The notes under the pieces are model-generated. The model searched no databases, was not told the DNA's origin, and saw only the letters and a program-made list of their open reading frames with translations. Below are positions 47,501 to 56,062 of a stretch of DNA of 64,000 bases, piece by piece. How positions within the stretch are numbered: position 1 is the first letter of the stretch; each line of letters begins with the position of its first letter. The position numbers were made by a program, and so were the translations under genes. Origin of the DNA: JAHBNG01 sp039028975 (GTDB lineage Bacteria; Chloroflexota; Anaerolineae; Caldilineales; Caldilineaceae); the NCBI GenBank assembly GCA_039028975.1, contig JBCCHB010000035.1:1-64000 (forward strand). The letters run 5' to 3'.

Positions 47501-50448
47501 CGTCAGGCGTCGCAAACTGGGAATTCACCATTACGTCCACTACCCCAGGATGTGCATTGCCCTCACCCTATGACACGACGCCGGCCCTAACCACGGCCTC
47601 TGGTGCAGATGGCCAGACGGTCACCTTTAGCAACTTGCTTGTTGACGATGGTGGCAATCCCGCTACGGCGTGCCAATACACCATTACTGAAACCAATATT
47701 CCGGCCGGGTGGCAAGTAACGACCAGTACGATTAATCCCCAAACCTCGCTGACGGTGAGCGATGGCGGTACCAATCAGATCTCGTTTACAAATGAGCAGC
47801 AGTTTGTCAGCCTGGGCAACCGAGTCTGGCTTGATGATGGTAGCGACGGAGGCATCGCCAATAATGGCCTGCAAGATGGTAGCGAACCAGGCATAGCAGG
47901 CGTCATAATGCGTCTACGCCATGGGGATGGCACGATTTTCGACACAGACCCGAATACCTCTGGCAATCAGCATTATGACGTGACCACGGACGCCAACGGC
48001 TACTATACCTTTACAAATATTCTTCCAGGAGACTATAGCGTGCGAGTAATAGGCTCCAACTTCAATGCCAACGCGCCGCTCGAAGGGTTCAGCAGCAGTA
48101 CCGATGCACCAAATACCAACAACCCAGATGGGAACACCGATTTAGATGACAACGGTCCTGGCACGACAAGCAGTGGTCAAATAACCAGTGGCTCTGTGAC
48201 GCTCGTCTATGCTGACGAACCAACAGGCGAAGAGCACTTGGGCGGCACTGACAACGATAATACCACCAACTTCACTGTAGACTTTGGTTTCGTACCCCCT
48301 ACCCCTCTTGTGGCCCTTGGTAATCTTATCTGGAACGACTTAAACAACAACGGCATATTCGATTCTGGTGTTGGAGAAACAGGGTTCGATGGGGTTGAGG
48401 TTCAGCTTTTCCAAGGCGCATCTGTCAGCGGATTACCATTTATGACCACGACAACATCTGGCGGCTTCTACCTCTTTGACAACCTAGCCGAGGGGGATTA
48501 TGTGGTCCACATCCCAGGCAGTGAATTTACAAATGGCCGACCACTGCACAACTACATCTCCTCCGATGCAGAAGGCGGGGACGGTGACAGCGATGATGAT
48601 GTGGATGAAAATGGTCAGAACGCGCTAGATAACGGCGGCATCAGTTCAACGCCGATTAACTTACAAGTCGGTGTAGAACCACCAGGTGAAACTGGCCAAG
48701 GCACGTATCCTGGGCTGCTGGATGACGCAGATGTCAACATGACAGTCGACTTTGGCTTCTATCGGCTCAGCTTGGGGAACCTGGTCTTTAATGATGTTTA
48801 CAACAATGGCACTTTCGATCCAGGCGAAAATGATGCTGGGTTGGATGGCGTGGTGGTCAACCTCTACCAGGGAACAACCATCACTGGCTCACCATTCATG
48901 ACGACTACTACAGGCGGTGGTGGCTTTTATCTCTTTGATGGCTTAGCCGAGGGCGATTATGTGGTGGAGTTGGCCCAATCCAACTGGGATCCGGGTGCCG
49001 TGCTGTCCAAATTCCTGAGCAGCCTGACCAACCCAATCACACTGGCAGACAATGCCCCCGATCCCGATAATGACATCAACAATGACGATAATGGCATCCA
49101 ACAGGTGAGTACACCTCGTTCCGTAGTTAGTCAACCTGTCACCCTGAGCGCACATGAAGAACCGACCAATGACGGTGATAGCAATGCAAGCAGCAATCTA
49201 TCAGTCGATTTTGGCCTCTATGATCCGGATATCGGCGATCTCGTCTTCTGCGATGCCAACAATAACGGTCTATTTGATACCAACTCGACAGACTATGGTA
49301 TTGCTGACGTTCTGCTCAATCTCTACGTTGACAGCAACGCAAATGGGGTTCTAGATGCGGGCGATGTGTTGACGCGGACAACCACGACAACCACAACAGG
49401 CGAATACATTTTCTCATTTATGCCGCCCAATGAATACATTGTAGAAGTTGATCCAAGCAACTTTGGCGCTGGCCAAGTTCTGGAGGGAGCCATTAGTCTC
49501 TTGGGCGCACCGGATCCGGATAATGATGTCAACAACGATGACAATGGCGATCCCCTAAGTGGCTTTGGCGTTGTTGCGTTGCCACTGACGCTAACGTCAG
49601 GCGGTGAACCAACCGATGACGGTGACAATAGCCAATTCACCAACTTATCTGTCGACTTCGGTTTCTTACTCTGTAGCGGTGAAATCCCTGCGGTTGCTGT
49701 GGAGAAGCAGCTCAATGGCGACAACCCATTCCCTGTCGGCGAGACAATCAGCTTCACCATACGCATCACAAATACCGGCAACATCACCATCACAACCTTA
49801 CCGTTAGAGGATCGCTTTAGCAGCGCGTTTATCACGTATCAGAGCGCCAATCCTGCTCCATCAACCGTGACAGACAGCATCCTAACCTGGACGGATGTTC
49901 TCTCTGGCGATCTAGATGGCCTAGGCATTAGTGAAACAGTGACGGTAGATGTCTACTTCACCACCGAAGCCGATACTACGCTGATGCCATCGGTGGATCC
50001 TTGCACACAAAGCGGCTATGCCCACAATGTGGCTCATTCTGTTGGTGCGGTTGGTGGTGGCGTCACAGTTGTAGAGGATGGGGACGACATGGATTGTGAT
50101 AGCGTGCAAATTCTCAACCCAACGGCGGTGGAGCTTGCCGAAAGTGGTCTCTACCAATCTCCCGAAGGCGTATCGGTACGCTGGACCACCTTAAGCGAGG
50201 GCAATGTCATCGGCTTTTATATCTGGCGGATAAGTGGTGTAACGTCACAACGCAGTACGCCAGAGATGATTGTGGCTCAGAATGCTGGCCTATTGAAAGG
50301 TGCAAGCTATCAGTGGCTGGATGCAGGTACCATGCTGAAACAGGAAGAACTATATGTGCTGGAAGTGGTTTACGATGATCATTCTACGGCGCGGTCGGTG
50401 ATTGAAGTAAATGGTCAATCGGTCTATTTGCCCCTACTTTTGCAGTAG
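44524..50448 (+). CDS. Giant surface protein F (P-domain head, one module)
   Basis: Predicted exported protein of 1974 aa. ATG 44524 is chosen because AGAGGA lies about 8 nt upstream (44511-44516); the in-frame ATG at 44491 lies before that site. The signal peptide is YQAITLFAIILSLLWQV with cleavage likely after KQARA. Then come a P-domain-like beta-sandwich (about 56-201, with FRGDIGMQVQSP and GTWTVTICD), SdrD_B (205-306), one Cys-bracketed module (308-826), SdrD_B (832-972), and a SpaA-like domain (978-1094). Four SdrD_B-like domains in a row (1097-1714, with GNLIWNDLNNNG type starts), DUF11 (1721-1862), the C-terminal domain, and the tail VYLPLLLQ follow. The head resembles the P-domain of the neighbouring M14 peptidase. 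Codon use and domain spelling are more diverged from A-D than those are from each other. Adhesin or surface-scaffold role inferred. Confidence 0.94.
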   Translation: MDNDHMFKQITKPYQKPPHCNRYKYQAITLFAIILSLLWQVSHLHKQARADSFTYLDTSSSAIPDNGCQGNNVTRSFFVTDDFTVNDLNVGFIASHSFRGDIGMQVQSPSGTAVTVIQPSGNNSDNYNVLLDSNTTAPLNDGSHDNLAAAPYERTVEPSNSLNAFNGENSVGTWTVTICDNVAQDTGNVQRVELLFDGTPNIVSGQIAGNVFYDYNASGSNDGDGEGSIEGILVTAYDPSGNTFTDTTDANGQYVINGLSDGTEYRIEFTRPAALSLLEPGAAGNSTVQFITAPMGNVDVGFNYPAHYCQSNPTLATSCYVHGPQNNLADDVMVSFPYSAGCVDSDLNGVCDSGSFSSPSPTHIASGNQMGTTWGLAYQRTTDTLFVGAFMKRHTGFRQNGETGSIYKIENASNASPTVTEYVDLDALSFDTGTDPHPADNAAVLDWELDNNSWDWVGKMSLGDIDISDDEQTLWTINLFDRKLYSIPIQSAAVQAGDINTYDITNPCGNTTDFRPFAVSFHEGLVYVGITCTGESSTGGHSGGQVNSHAGDRSLLNAYVYSFDPQNSGAGFTQKLTVPLNYSRDIGLNGDVQPIDGEWNPWVNVFTTYDRDRNPGCSLDRLYPQPWLTDIEFDNGNMILGIRDRFGDQTGYEMKAPSPFVVNSAANTGCESGTSGDNSTYFNGTGIGDTLRACGDPTTGWTLESNGSCGGITTAGSNNSDGPGGGEYYYQDDYHYTNGGQFTQFHNDIGLGGIVQVPGAAGIAVTAGDPINSFNEFYNGGVLWLDNGNGTRTRSYEVYNTSSGIGAPGNGTLAKSNGLGDLEALCLLAPIEIGNRVWNDTDGDGIQDPGEAGIGGVVVTLHAPNGTQLASATTDSQGRYYFSNGQGTDSDSAKYGISGLATDTTGFELRVAVGQGLLAGLNLSPQDNDANDNADDGDLRDSDADLSGGSAVVLFDTGSAGANNHTYDFGFTAQVILVGDIEVTKNVAPGSDSSGVANWEFTITSTTPGCALPSPYDTTPALTTASGADGQTVTFSNLLVDDGGNPATACQYTITETNIPAGWQVTTSTINPQTSLTVSDGGTNQISFTNEQQFVSLGNRVWLDDGSDGGIANNGLQDGSEPGIAGVIMRLRHGDGTIFDTDPNTSGNQHYDVTTDANGYYTFTNILPGDYSVRVIGSNFNANAPLEGFSSSTDAPNTNNPDGNTDLDDNGPGTTSSGQITSGSVTLVYADEPTGEEHLGGTDNDNTTNFTVDFGFVPPTPLVALGNLIWNDLNNNGIFDSGVGETGFDGVEVQLFQGASVSGLPFMTTTTSGGFYLFDNLAEGDYVVHIPGSEFTNGRPLHNYISSDAEGGDGDSDDDVDENGQNALDNGGISSTPINLQVGVEPPGETGQGTYPGLLDDADVNMTVDFGFYRLSLGNLVFNDVYNNGTFDPGENDAGLDGVVVNLYQGTTITGSPFMTTTTGGGGFYLFDGLAEGDYVVELAQSNWDPGAVLSKFLSSLTNPITLADNAPDPDNDINNDDNGIQQVSTPRSVVSQPVTLSAHEEPTNDGDSNASSNLSVDFGLYDPDIGDLVFCDANNNGLFDTNSTDYGIADVLLNLYVDSNANGVLDAGDVLTRTTTTTTTGEYIFSFMPPNEYIVEVDPSNFGAGQVLEGAISLLGAPDPDNDVNNDDNGDPLSGFGVVALPLTLTSGGEPTDDGDNSQFTNLSVDFGFLLCSGEIPAVAVEKQLNGDNPFPVGETISFTIRITNTGNITITTLPLEDRFSSAFITYQSANPAPSTVTDSILTWTDVLSGDLDGLGISETVTVDVYFTTEADTTLMPSVDPCTQSGYAHNVAHSVGAVGGGVTVVEDGDDMDCDSVQILNPTAVELAESGLYQSPEGVSVRWTTLSEGNVIGFYIWRISGVTSQRSTPEMIVAQNAGLLKGASYQWLDAGTMLKQEELYVLEVVYDDHSTARSVIEVNGQSVYLPLLLQ

Positions 50449-50462
50449 CCTGGATAGGCAGA

Positions 50463-50498
50463 GACGGTTATGGATCCACGCAAACGACCGTAACCGTC
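50463..50498. repeat. 8-bp inverted repeat between genes F and G
   Basis: GACGGTTA (50463-50470) and TAACCGTC (50491-50498) are perfect complements with a 20-nt loop, 15 bp after the gene F stop. There is no T-run after it. Genes F and G are only 101 bp apart, so they may be co-transcribed with this hairpin as a partial stop or processing site. Confidence 0.5.
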
Positions 50499-50549
50499 AT
50501 CACAATCTGATCTTCGACAATTACCAATTTATCTTTAGGAGTAAAAACT

Positions 50550-53500
50550 GTGTCACAAATCCGACTACCAAAATACTTTCAAGCATTTTCCAATGCCCTA
50601 ATGAGTGCCGCTCTGTCTACAATTCTGCTCGCTGGACTCTTTTCATGGCTGTTTATCCTCCCTAACGAGAATCGGTTCGCTAATTTGCCATTGGAAGAAA
50701 CAGAAAAGAGCCGCTTCCATTCCCCACAATTTCTTGATAGATATACAGAAAATGACAAACATAGCAATGCATCCAACCGAAATATTTTGGCCGCACATGA
50801 AATTGCTTTGGTCAAGATCTTGAATACGGCCTCGCCTGTATCAGTTGGTTCACCTGTAAGCTTTACGATCCGCGTAACGAATACGGGGGCAGTGGCCATC
50901 ACAACTCTTCCGCTTACAGAGACCTACGACGTCAACTATTTAACATACGATCCCATTATCAATAGCGCTGGTCCGAATCCAGCGACAGATCCAATCAACG
51001 ATGGGCAGGTTACCTGGAATAACATTATCGACTTTGATGGCGATAATCAGCTTGGCCCCAACGAGGCGCTGGATCTTGTTGTCACCTATATTGCCAAGGA
51101 AGAAACAGTAAACCTGCAAGGTGGCCTCGAGTGTGAAGGGACAGGCCAAACATACAGCGTGGTGACAGCATCAGATGTAGATTTCTGTGTTGCAGTAACC
51201 ATCGATCCACCAGAACCCAAGCTGACCTTGGGTGATGTGGTCTATCACGATATCAACGGCGACGGCGCCCAAGCCAATGACGGCAGTGAACTAGGCATCG
51301 ACGGTGTGCTGGTCTACCTCTGGGAGTTAGATGGCACCGGCAACCGTATTGTAACGTCGCTGGTAACGGCCACCACGACCACCACGAATGCTGTATCGGG
51401 CTTCTATCAGTTTGAAGTTCCAAGCGGCGAAGATTTCGAAATTGAGATCGCCGATATCAACTTTGACCCAGGCGGTCCTTTGTATGGATATGTCTTCTCC
51501 AATGACCAAACAGCCAATCCCGTTGGCAGCAGCGAGCAGGTGCTGCAGGCACTCAACGTTACCAGCAACGACGATACACTGGATTTTGCTCTCTACTGCG
51601 AATTTGATTTGGCACTGGATAAGAAGCTAGCGCCGGGACAGCCTGCCATCATCACACCGAGTGACGACGTAACGTTCACAATAACGATCTATAACCAGGG
51701 CGCTGTAACGGCGACCAATGTGCTGGTCGCTGATTACATTCCAAATGGGTTTACCCTCAGCGCAGCCGAGACTGACTGGAATGGCGGCCCTGGCGGCACG
51801 ATTACAACAACCGTTTCTGCAGCCTTGACACCCAGCGGCACCGTTGGCTCATCAGCCACTGTTGAGTTAATCCTGACTGCCGGTGCAGCCCTAAGCGGCA
51901 CCTACACCAACACGGCTGAGATCGCCGATTTTGTCAGCATTATCAAAGATGGCAATGGCAACAACTTGCCTGATGCTGATTCCACACCTGACACGACTGA
52001 AGGCAATGGGCCTGGCGAATCGACTGCGCTTGTCGATAACGAAATCAACCAGGATGGTACGAATGGCGGTGATGAAGACGACCACGATCTAGCTGCAGTT
52101 ACTGTCCAGCCAGATCCCCCTGCGGTAGGACGCATCACAATCATTAAAGATGCGGTTCCCGATGATGAACAAGACTTTACTTTTACCGCAACAGCTCTAC
52201 CGTCTACAACCTTTACACTAGACGATGATACCGATGGCACCCTATCCAATCAAATCGTCTTCAGCGATCTACCCGTTGGTACATACACGATTACCGAAGA
52301 GCTTGTCACCGATTGGTTCCTCTCCAGTCTGGCGTTAAGAGGCGGGATTGGCGGCAATACGTCGATCAGTGCCGCCAATCGCAGAGCTGTTGTGAATCTG
52401 GATGATGGCGAGAACATCACCCTTATCTTTACCAACACATTGCAAGTTGCACCCCAGCCTGAGGTCAGCATTGGCAATCAAGTCTGGAATGATGGCAACA
52501 ACAATGGACTCTATGATGTGGGCGAGGATATTGTGCCGAACCTACCAATTGAACTATGGCTTGACGTAGATGACGATGGCATAGCCGAACCACTTGGCGA
52601 TGACGGTTTGACTGCTCAGATGACCATGACCACAAATGCCAGTGGACAGTATAGCTTTACCAATCTAGCACCCGGCAACTACTTCGTACGGATACCAGCA
52701 CCACCGCCCGAAACCCCGCTTTCTAGTATTCCACTCTCTGAGCCGGACAATGGTTTCGATAATGATGACAACGGAGATCAGCCTGGAGGAGCCAACACGC
52801 AGATTTTGAGTCCAGTGATTAATCTGACTGTAGGCCAGGAACCAGGCACCACAGGTGGCGGCAACTACGATTACGCCGTCGACTTTGGTCTAGTCGATCC
52901 CTTCATCGGTAACCTAATCTGGCATGACCAGAACAACAACGGCCTTGTCGACATGGGCGAACCTGGCATTCCGGGTGTAACTGTGACCGTGCTCTACGAT
53001 GCCAATGGCAACGGGAGCATCGAAGTGAATGAACGCACACCCTTCCGCACAACCCAGTCCGACTCGAACGGCATTTATGTCTTCCCAGATCTCCTGCCAG
53101 ACTCCAATTATCAAGTGGTGATTCCGATTGAGAACTTCCAGGTCGGCGGTGCGCTTGAAAATCTACCGTACTCTAGTGATACAACATCCACGGCGGACAA
53201 CCAGATTGATGAGGACGACAACGGTATTCAGGTCAGTCCAGGTGTCACGGTGACAAGCCCTATTGTGCGTCTAGAGGTGGACGCTGAGCCAGTAGACGGC
53301 AACGGCGCAAACGACGAATCCGGTCGTGGGGCTCACTTGGATAACGGCGATGATAACAACGGTGATCTGACGATTGACTTTGGCTTCTATTCGGTTGCGT
53401 CTCTGCCTAGCATAGTCATCAATAAGATGATCAATGGAGCTGGGCCTTTTATTGTTGGCCAGGCCATCAGCTATACCATCCGCATCACCAATACAGGTAG

Positions 53501-55490
53501 CGTGACCATCACGACCTTACCTCTGACCGATACCTTTGATGCAACCTATCTGGCCTACAACGCGGTGACCGATCTTATTGGCCCTAATCCTGCTACCACC
53601 ATTAGCAGCAATGTCATCTACTGGGCGGATGCCACCGACTACGATATGGACAGTGATGGTCAACTAGCCCCCAATGAGATTCTGGATATCATCGTTGTTT
53701 TCGACGCGATAGCTGCGACGACCAATGCCCCTGCCACTGAGTGCGCTCCCGCGGGCAGTACGTACAACAAGGCGACCGCATTGGGGATGAATGCTTGTAT
53801 CGGAGGCCCCTTCGGACCGCCAGAAGCCAAGCTAGCTTTGGACGGTGTCATCTGGCACGACATCAACAACGACGGGGCTCAGGACGCCAATGAACCGGGT
53901 ATTGATGGTGTTGTGGTCAACCTATATGAGATGACAAATGGCAATACCTTTGTCATCTCAACGACGACCACAACCAGCAATACGGTCAGTGGCTTCTACC
54001 AATTCGACGTGAGCGATGGCAATACCTATCAGGTGGAGATTGACGCAAGCAACTTCGTGACGGGCGGTCCATTGGAGGGCTTTGTCATTGCCAATAATCA
54101 GAACGACATCACGGGCGCGACCGTAGCCACCCGCATTGCACCCGTCAATGGCACAAACGTGACAAACCAAGATTTTGGCTACTACTGCCGCTTCGATCTG
54201 GCTCTGGACAAAAAGCTAGCCCAAGGCCAGCCAGCCAACATTGCACCAGGTGACGATGTAACTTTTACCCTCACCCTCTATAACCAGGGTGTCGTCACCG
54301 CCACCAACGTCACCGTGGCTGACTACATCCCTGCTGGCTTTACCCTCAACGATGGCAACTGGAACGGTGGGGCGACGGGAACCGTGACCCAGACGCTGAG
54401 TGCCACCTTGACGCCAAGCGGCACGCAAAACGCCTCCACAACAGTCGATATTGTGCTAACCGCTGGACCAACCCTCAGTGGCACTTACACCAACACCGGT
54501 GAGATTGCTAACTACATATCTAGCGTAACCGATGCCAATGGTACACACCTGCCCGATGCCGATTCGACACCCGATTCTGATGGCAACAACGGAACTGGTG
54601 AGACAACCGCTCTGGTGGATGACGAATTGAATGAAGATGGCAAAAGCGGGGGTGACGAGGATGATCACGATCCCGCCACAGTCACGGTTATCGATACGCC
54701 CGTCAATCCATCCATTGCCGTAGACAAACAGTTCAACGGTGTAGGCGACTATCGAGTGGGTGAAACAATCTCGTTTACTATCCGCATCACTAACACGGGC
54801 GATGTGATCATCGACACCTTGCCGCTGGAAGACCGTTACAGCAGTGCATTCATCACCTATCAGAGTGCCAATCCCGCGCCCGATAGCACGACCTTGGGCA
54901 TACTCTCCTGGGATGACCTGCTCGTCAGCCTGAACGATGTCGACGGGCTGGGGCTGAATGAGTCAGTCAGCGTTGTAGTGACCTTTACGACAGCAGCAGA
55001 TACCACCCTGCTACCCGCTGTATCACCTTGCACCACGAGTGGCCACGCACCCAACTTGGCTCGGTCGGTTGGTGTGATGGCAGGCACAAGTGTGGTGATT
55101 GAGGATGCTGATGATACCTCATGTGATTCTGTCGAAATCCTCAATCCGACGGCGGTTCAGTTAGCAAAGCGCAGCGTCAACCAAACACCTGACGGGGTGC
55201 TGGTCTACTGGCAGTTGGCAGAGGAGACCGACGTAGCAGGATTCAACATTTTATATGCGAATGGTATTACGTCTGAGAAGCGTAACGATGAGATGATCTC
55301 AGCCGATAATTTGACCAATGCCGCTGGACAGACAAGTCGTATTGGCTACTCCTGGCTAGATGCGGGTGCTAAGCTTCAGCAAGGGGATATATACGTACTG
55401 GAGATTGTTAAGCAAAATGGATTGACTGAGCGGGCAGTAATTGATGTAGTGAGTAACGGGAATATATTCCTACCGTTTGTGATCAAGTAG
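50550..55490 (+). CDS. Surface protein G (DUF11/SdrD_B repeats, no module)
   Basis: Predicted exported protein of 1646 aa. GTG 50550 is the start: AGGAG (50537-50541) is 8 nt upstream, in a context nearly the same as the GTG start of the M14 gene. The hydrophobic N-terminus is FSNALMSAALSTILLAGLFSWLF. Domain order: DUF11 (84-219), SdrD_B (226-349), DUF11 (351-520), SpaA-like (528-634, from ITIIKDAVPDD), two SdrD_B (639-947), DUF11 (954-1089), SdrD_B (1094-1210), two DUF11 (1213-1530), the C-terminal domain, and the tail IFLPFVIK. It has neither lectin-like head nor propeller-like module, so it may be a stalk-like or spacer member of the family. The SdrD_B pair at 639-947 closely matches residues 834-1144 of gene C. 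It sits 101 bp after gene F and is probably in one transcription unit with it. Confidence 0.94.
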   Translation: MSQIRLPKYFQAFSNALMSAALSTILLAGLFSWLFILPNENRFANLPLEETEKSRFHSPQFLDRYTENDKHSNASNRNILAAHEIALVKILNTASPVSVGSPVSFTIRVTNTGAVAITTLPLTETYDVNYLTYDPIINSAGPNPATDPINDGQVTWNNIIDFDGDNQLGPNEALDLVVTYIAKEETVNLQGGLECEGTGQTYSVVTASDVDFCVAVTIDPPEPKLTLGDVVYHDINGDGAQANDGSELGIDGVLVYLWELDGTGNRIVTSLVTATTTTTNAVSGFYQFEVPSGEDFEIEIADINFDPGGPLYGYVFSNDQTANPVGSSEQVLQALNVTSNDDTLDFALYCEFDLALDKKLAPGQPAIITPSDDVTFTITIYNQGAVTATNVLVADYIPNGFTLSAAETDWNGGPGGTITTTVSAALTPSGTVGSSATVELILTAGAALSGTYTNTAEIADFVSIIKDGNGNNLPDADSTPDTTEGNGPGESTALVDNEINQDGTNGGDEDDHDLAAVTVQPDPPAVGRITIIKDAVPDDEQDFTFTATALPSTTFTLDDDTDGTLSNQIVFSDLPVGTYTITEELVTDWFLSSLALRGGIGGNTSISAANRRAVVNLDDGENITLIFTNTLQVAPQPEVSIGNQVWNDGNNNGLYDVGEDIVPNLPIELWLDVDDDGIAEPLGDDGLTAQMTMTTNASGQYSFTNLAPGNYFVRIPAPPPETPLSSIPLSEPDNGFDNDDNGDQPGGANTQILSPVINLTVGQEPGTTGGGNYDYAVDFGLVDPFIGNLIWHDQNNNGLVDMGEPGIPGVTVTVLYDANGNGSIEVNERTPFRTTQSDSNGIYVFPDLLPDSNYQVVIPIENFQVGGALENLPYSSDTTSTADNQIDEDDNGIQVSPGVTVTSPIVRLEVDAEPVDGNGANDESGRGAHLDNGDDNNGDLTIDFGFYSVASLPSIVINKMINGAGPFIVGQAISYTIRITNTGSVTITTLPLTDTFDATYLAYNAVTDLIGPNPATTISSNVIYWADATDYDMDSDGQLAPNEILDIIVVFDAIAATTNAPATECAPAGSTYNKATALGMNACIGGPFGPPEAKLALDGVIWHDINNDGAQDANEPGIDGVVVNLYEMTNGNTFVISTTTTTSNTVSGFYQFDVSDGNTYQVEIDASNFVTGGPLEGFVIANNQNDITGATVATRIAPVNGTNVTNQDFGYYCRFDLALDKKLAQGQPANIAPGDDVTFTLTLYNQGVVTATNVTVADYIPAGFTLNDGNWNGGATGTVTQTLSATLTPSGTQNASTTVDIVLTAGPTLSGTYTNTGEIANYISSVTDANGTHLPDADSTPDSDGNNGTGETTALVDDELNEDGKSGGDEDDHDPATVTVIDTPVNPSIAVDKQFNGVGDYRVGETISFTIRITNTGDVIIDTLPLEDRYSSAFITYQSANPAPDSTTLGILSWDDLLVSLNDVDGLGLNESVSVVVTFTTAADTTLLPAVSPCTTSGHAPNLARSVGVMAGTSVVIEDADDTSCDSVEILNPTAVQLAKRSVNQTPDGVLVYWQLAEETDVAGFNILYANGITSEKRNDEMISADNLTNAAGQTSRIGYSWLDAGAKLQQGDIYVLEIVKQNGLTERAVIDVVSNGNIFLPFVIK

Positions 55491-55518
55491 TGTCATAAGA
55501 GGGTGATAGGGAAGACAA

Positions 55519-55558
55519 GATGAAAGGGTGTACTCTTTCACCCTTTCGCCCTTTCATC
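55519..55558. terminator. Bidirectional terminator after gene G
   Basis: GATGAAAGGG (55519-55528) pairs perfectly with CCCTTTCATC (55549-55558); an alternative inner pairing GAAAGGGTG/CACCCTTTC (55522-55530 with 55539-55547) also exists. It lies between gene G and the convergent small frame ending at 55574, as the related hairpins do after genes A and C. Confidence 0.6.
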
Positions 55559-55573
55559 CTTTCACGGTATCCA

Positions 55574-55714
55574 CTATCGTTTAACGATACGAAACTCTAT
55601 ATCTGGGAATACTTTTCGTTTTAGTTGAATAACTTGCTCTGCTTCTTCAATTGTGGCCACTGGAGGGTGTATCCGAGTCCACTGGCCATTGATTTTGGCT
55701 TGTATTTCATACAT
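55574..55714 (-). CDS. Small hypothetical protein
   Basis: 46 aa from ATG 55714 (MYEIQAKINGQWTRIHPP, ending FPDIEFRIVKR). I do not recognise it. It has the look of a small alpha/beta protein: an N-terminal strand, then a helix around TIEEAEQVIQLKRK, then a final strand. Upstream of ATG 55714 only a weak GTGAA could serve as a ribosome-binding site; the frame is open back to an ATG at 55768 (64 aa). It is convergent with gene G across a shared hairpin, the same arrangement as the nuclease-like genes after A and C. Protein-like composition favours a real gene, but with moderate confidence. Confidence 0.5.
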   Translation of the reverse strand: MYEIQAKINGQWTRIHPPVATIEEAEQVIQLKRKVFPDIEFRIVKR

Positions 55715-55768
55715 TTTCAATTCACATGAACGGAATAAATCCGTCGTACTACTGCCATACGGCTCCAC

Positions 55769-56062
55769 TACCTACTGGTCCAACGCTCCGATGCGATTGA
55801 TCGCAACCTTTGCGACACGATTCCTCTAGTAACCTTTATATCATGGTCTGTGTGTGATTGTGTGTTGCATCAAGATAGCAAAAGCATTACAGTCTTAACA
55901 GACTTTGTGCTCTACTGCACTAGTTGGAGCAAATTAGTACTTATGTCCCTTCCATTTGCCTCATAAAACCTGTATGATCAGAGAATCCGCAGGCAGAATC
56001 CCCTCTCCTCGACCTTACCCTCTACCCAATCCACAAGACAGGTATTCAGGAGTACCAACCCT
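55769..56062. other. Spacer upstream of gene H
   Basis: No gene is seen in these 294 bases. They are AT-rich and end in ATTCAGGAGT, the same ribosome-binding context as genes A-D (AGGAG at 56048-56052). A promoter is likely here, but I could not place a convincing -35/-10 pair. Confidence 0.5.

Noticed and set aside
661..55490. Many antisense and out-of-frame open frames of 60-240 codons inside the giant genes
   Set aside because: They are by-products of the repetitive, codon-biased giant genes, repeat wherever a domain repeats, and have no ribosome-binding sites of their own.
661..55490. Sortase-type LPXTG anchoring
   Set aside because: No LPXTG motif followed by a membrane helix and Arg/Lys tail is found in any giant protein. 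The FLP tail is at the very end and has no helix after it.
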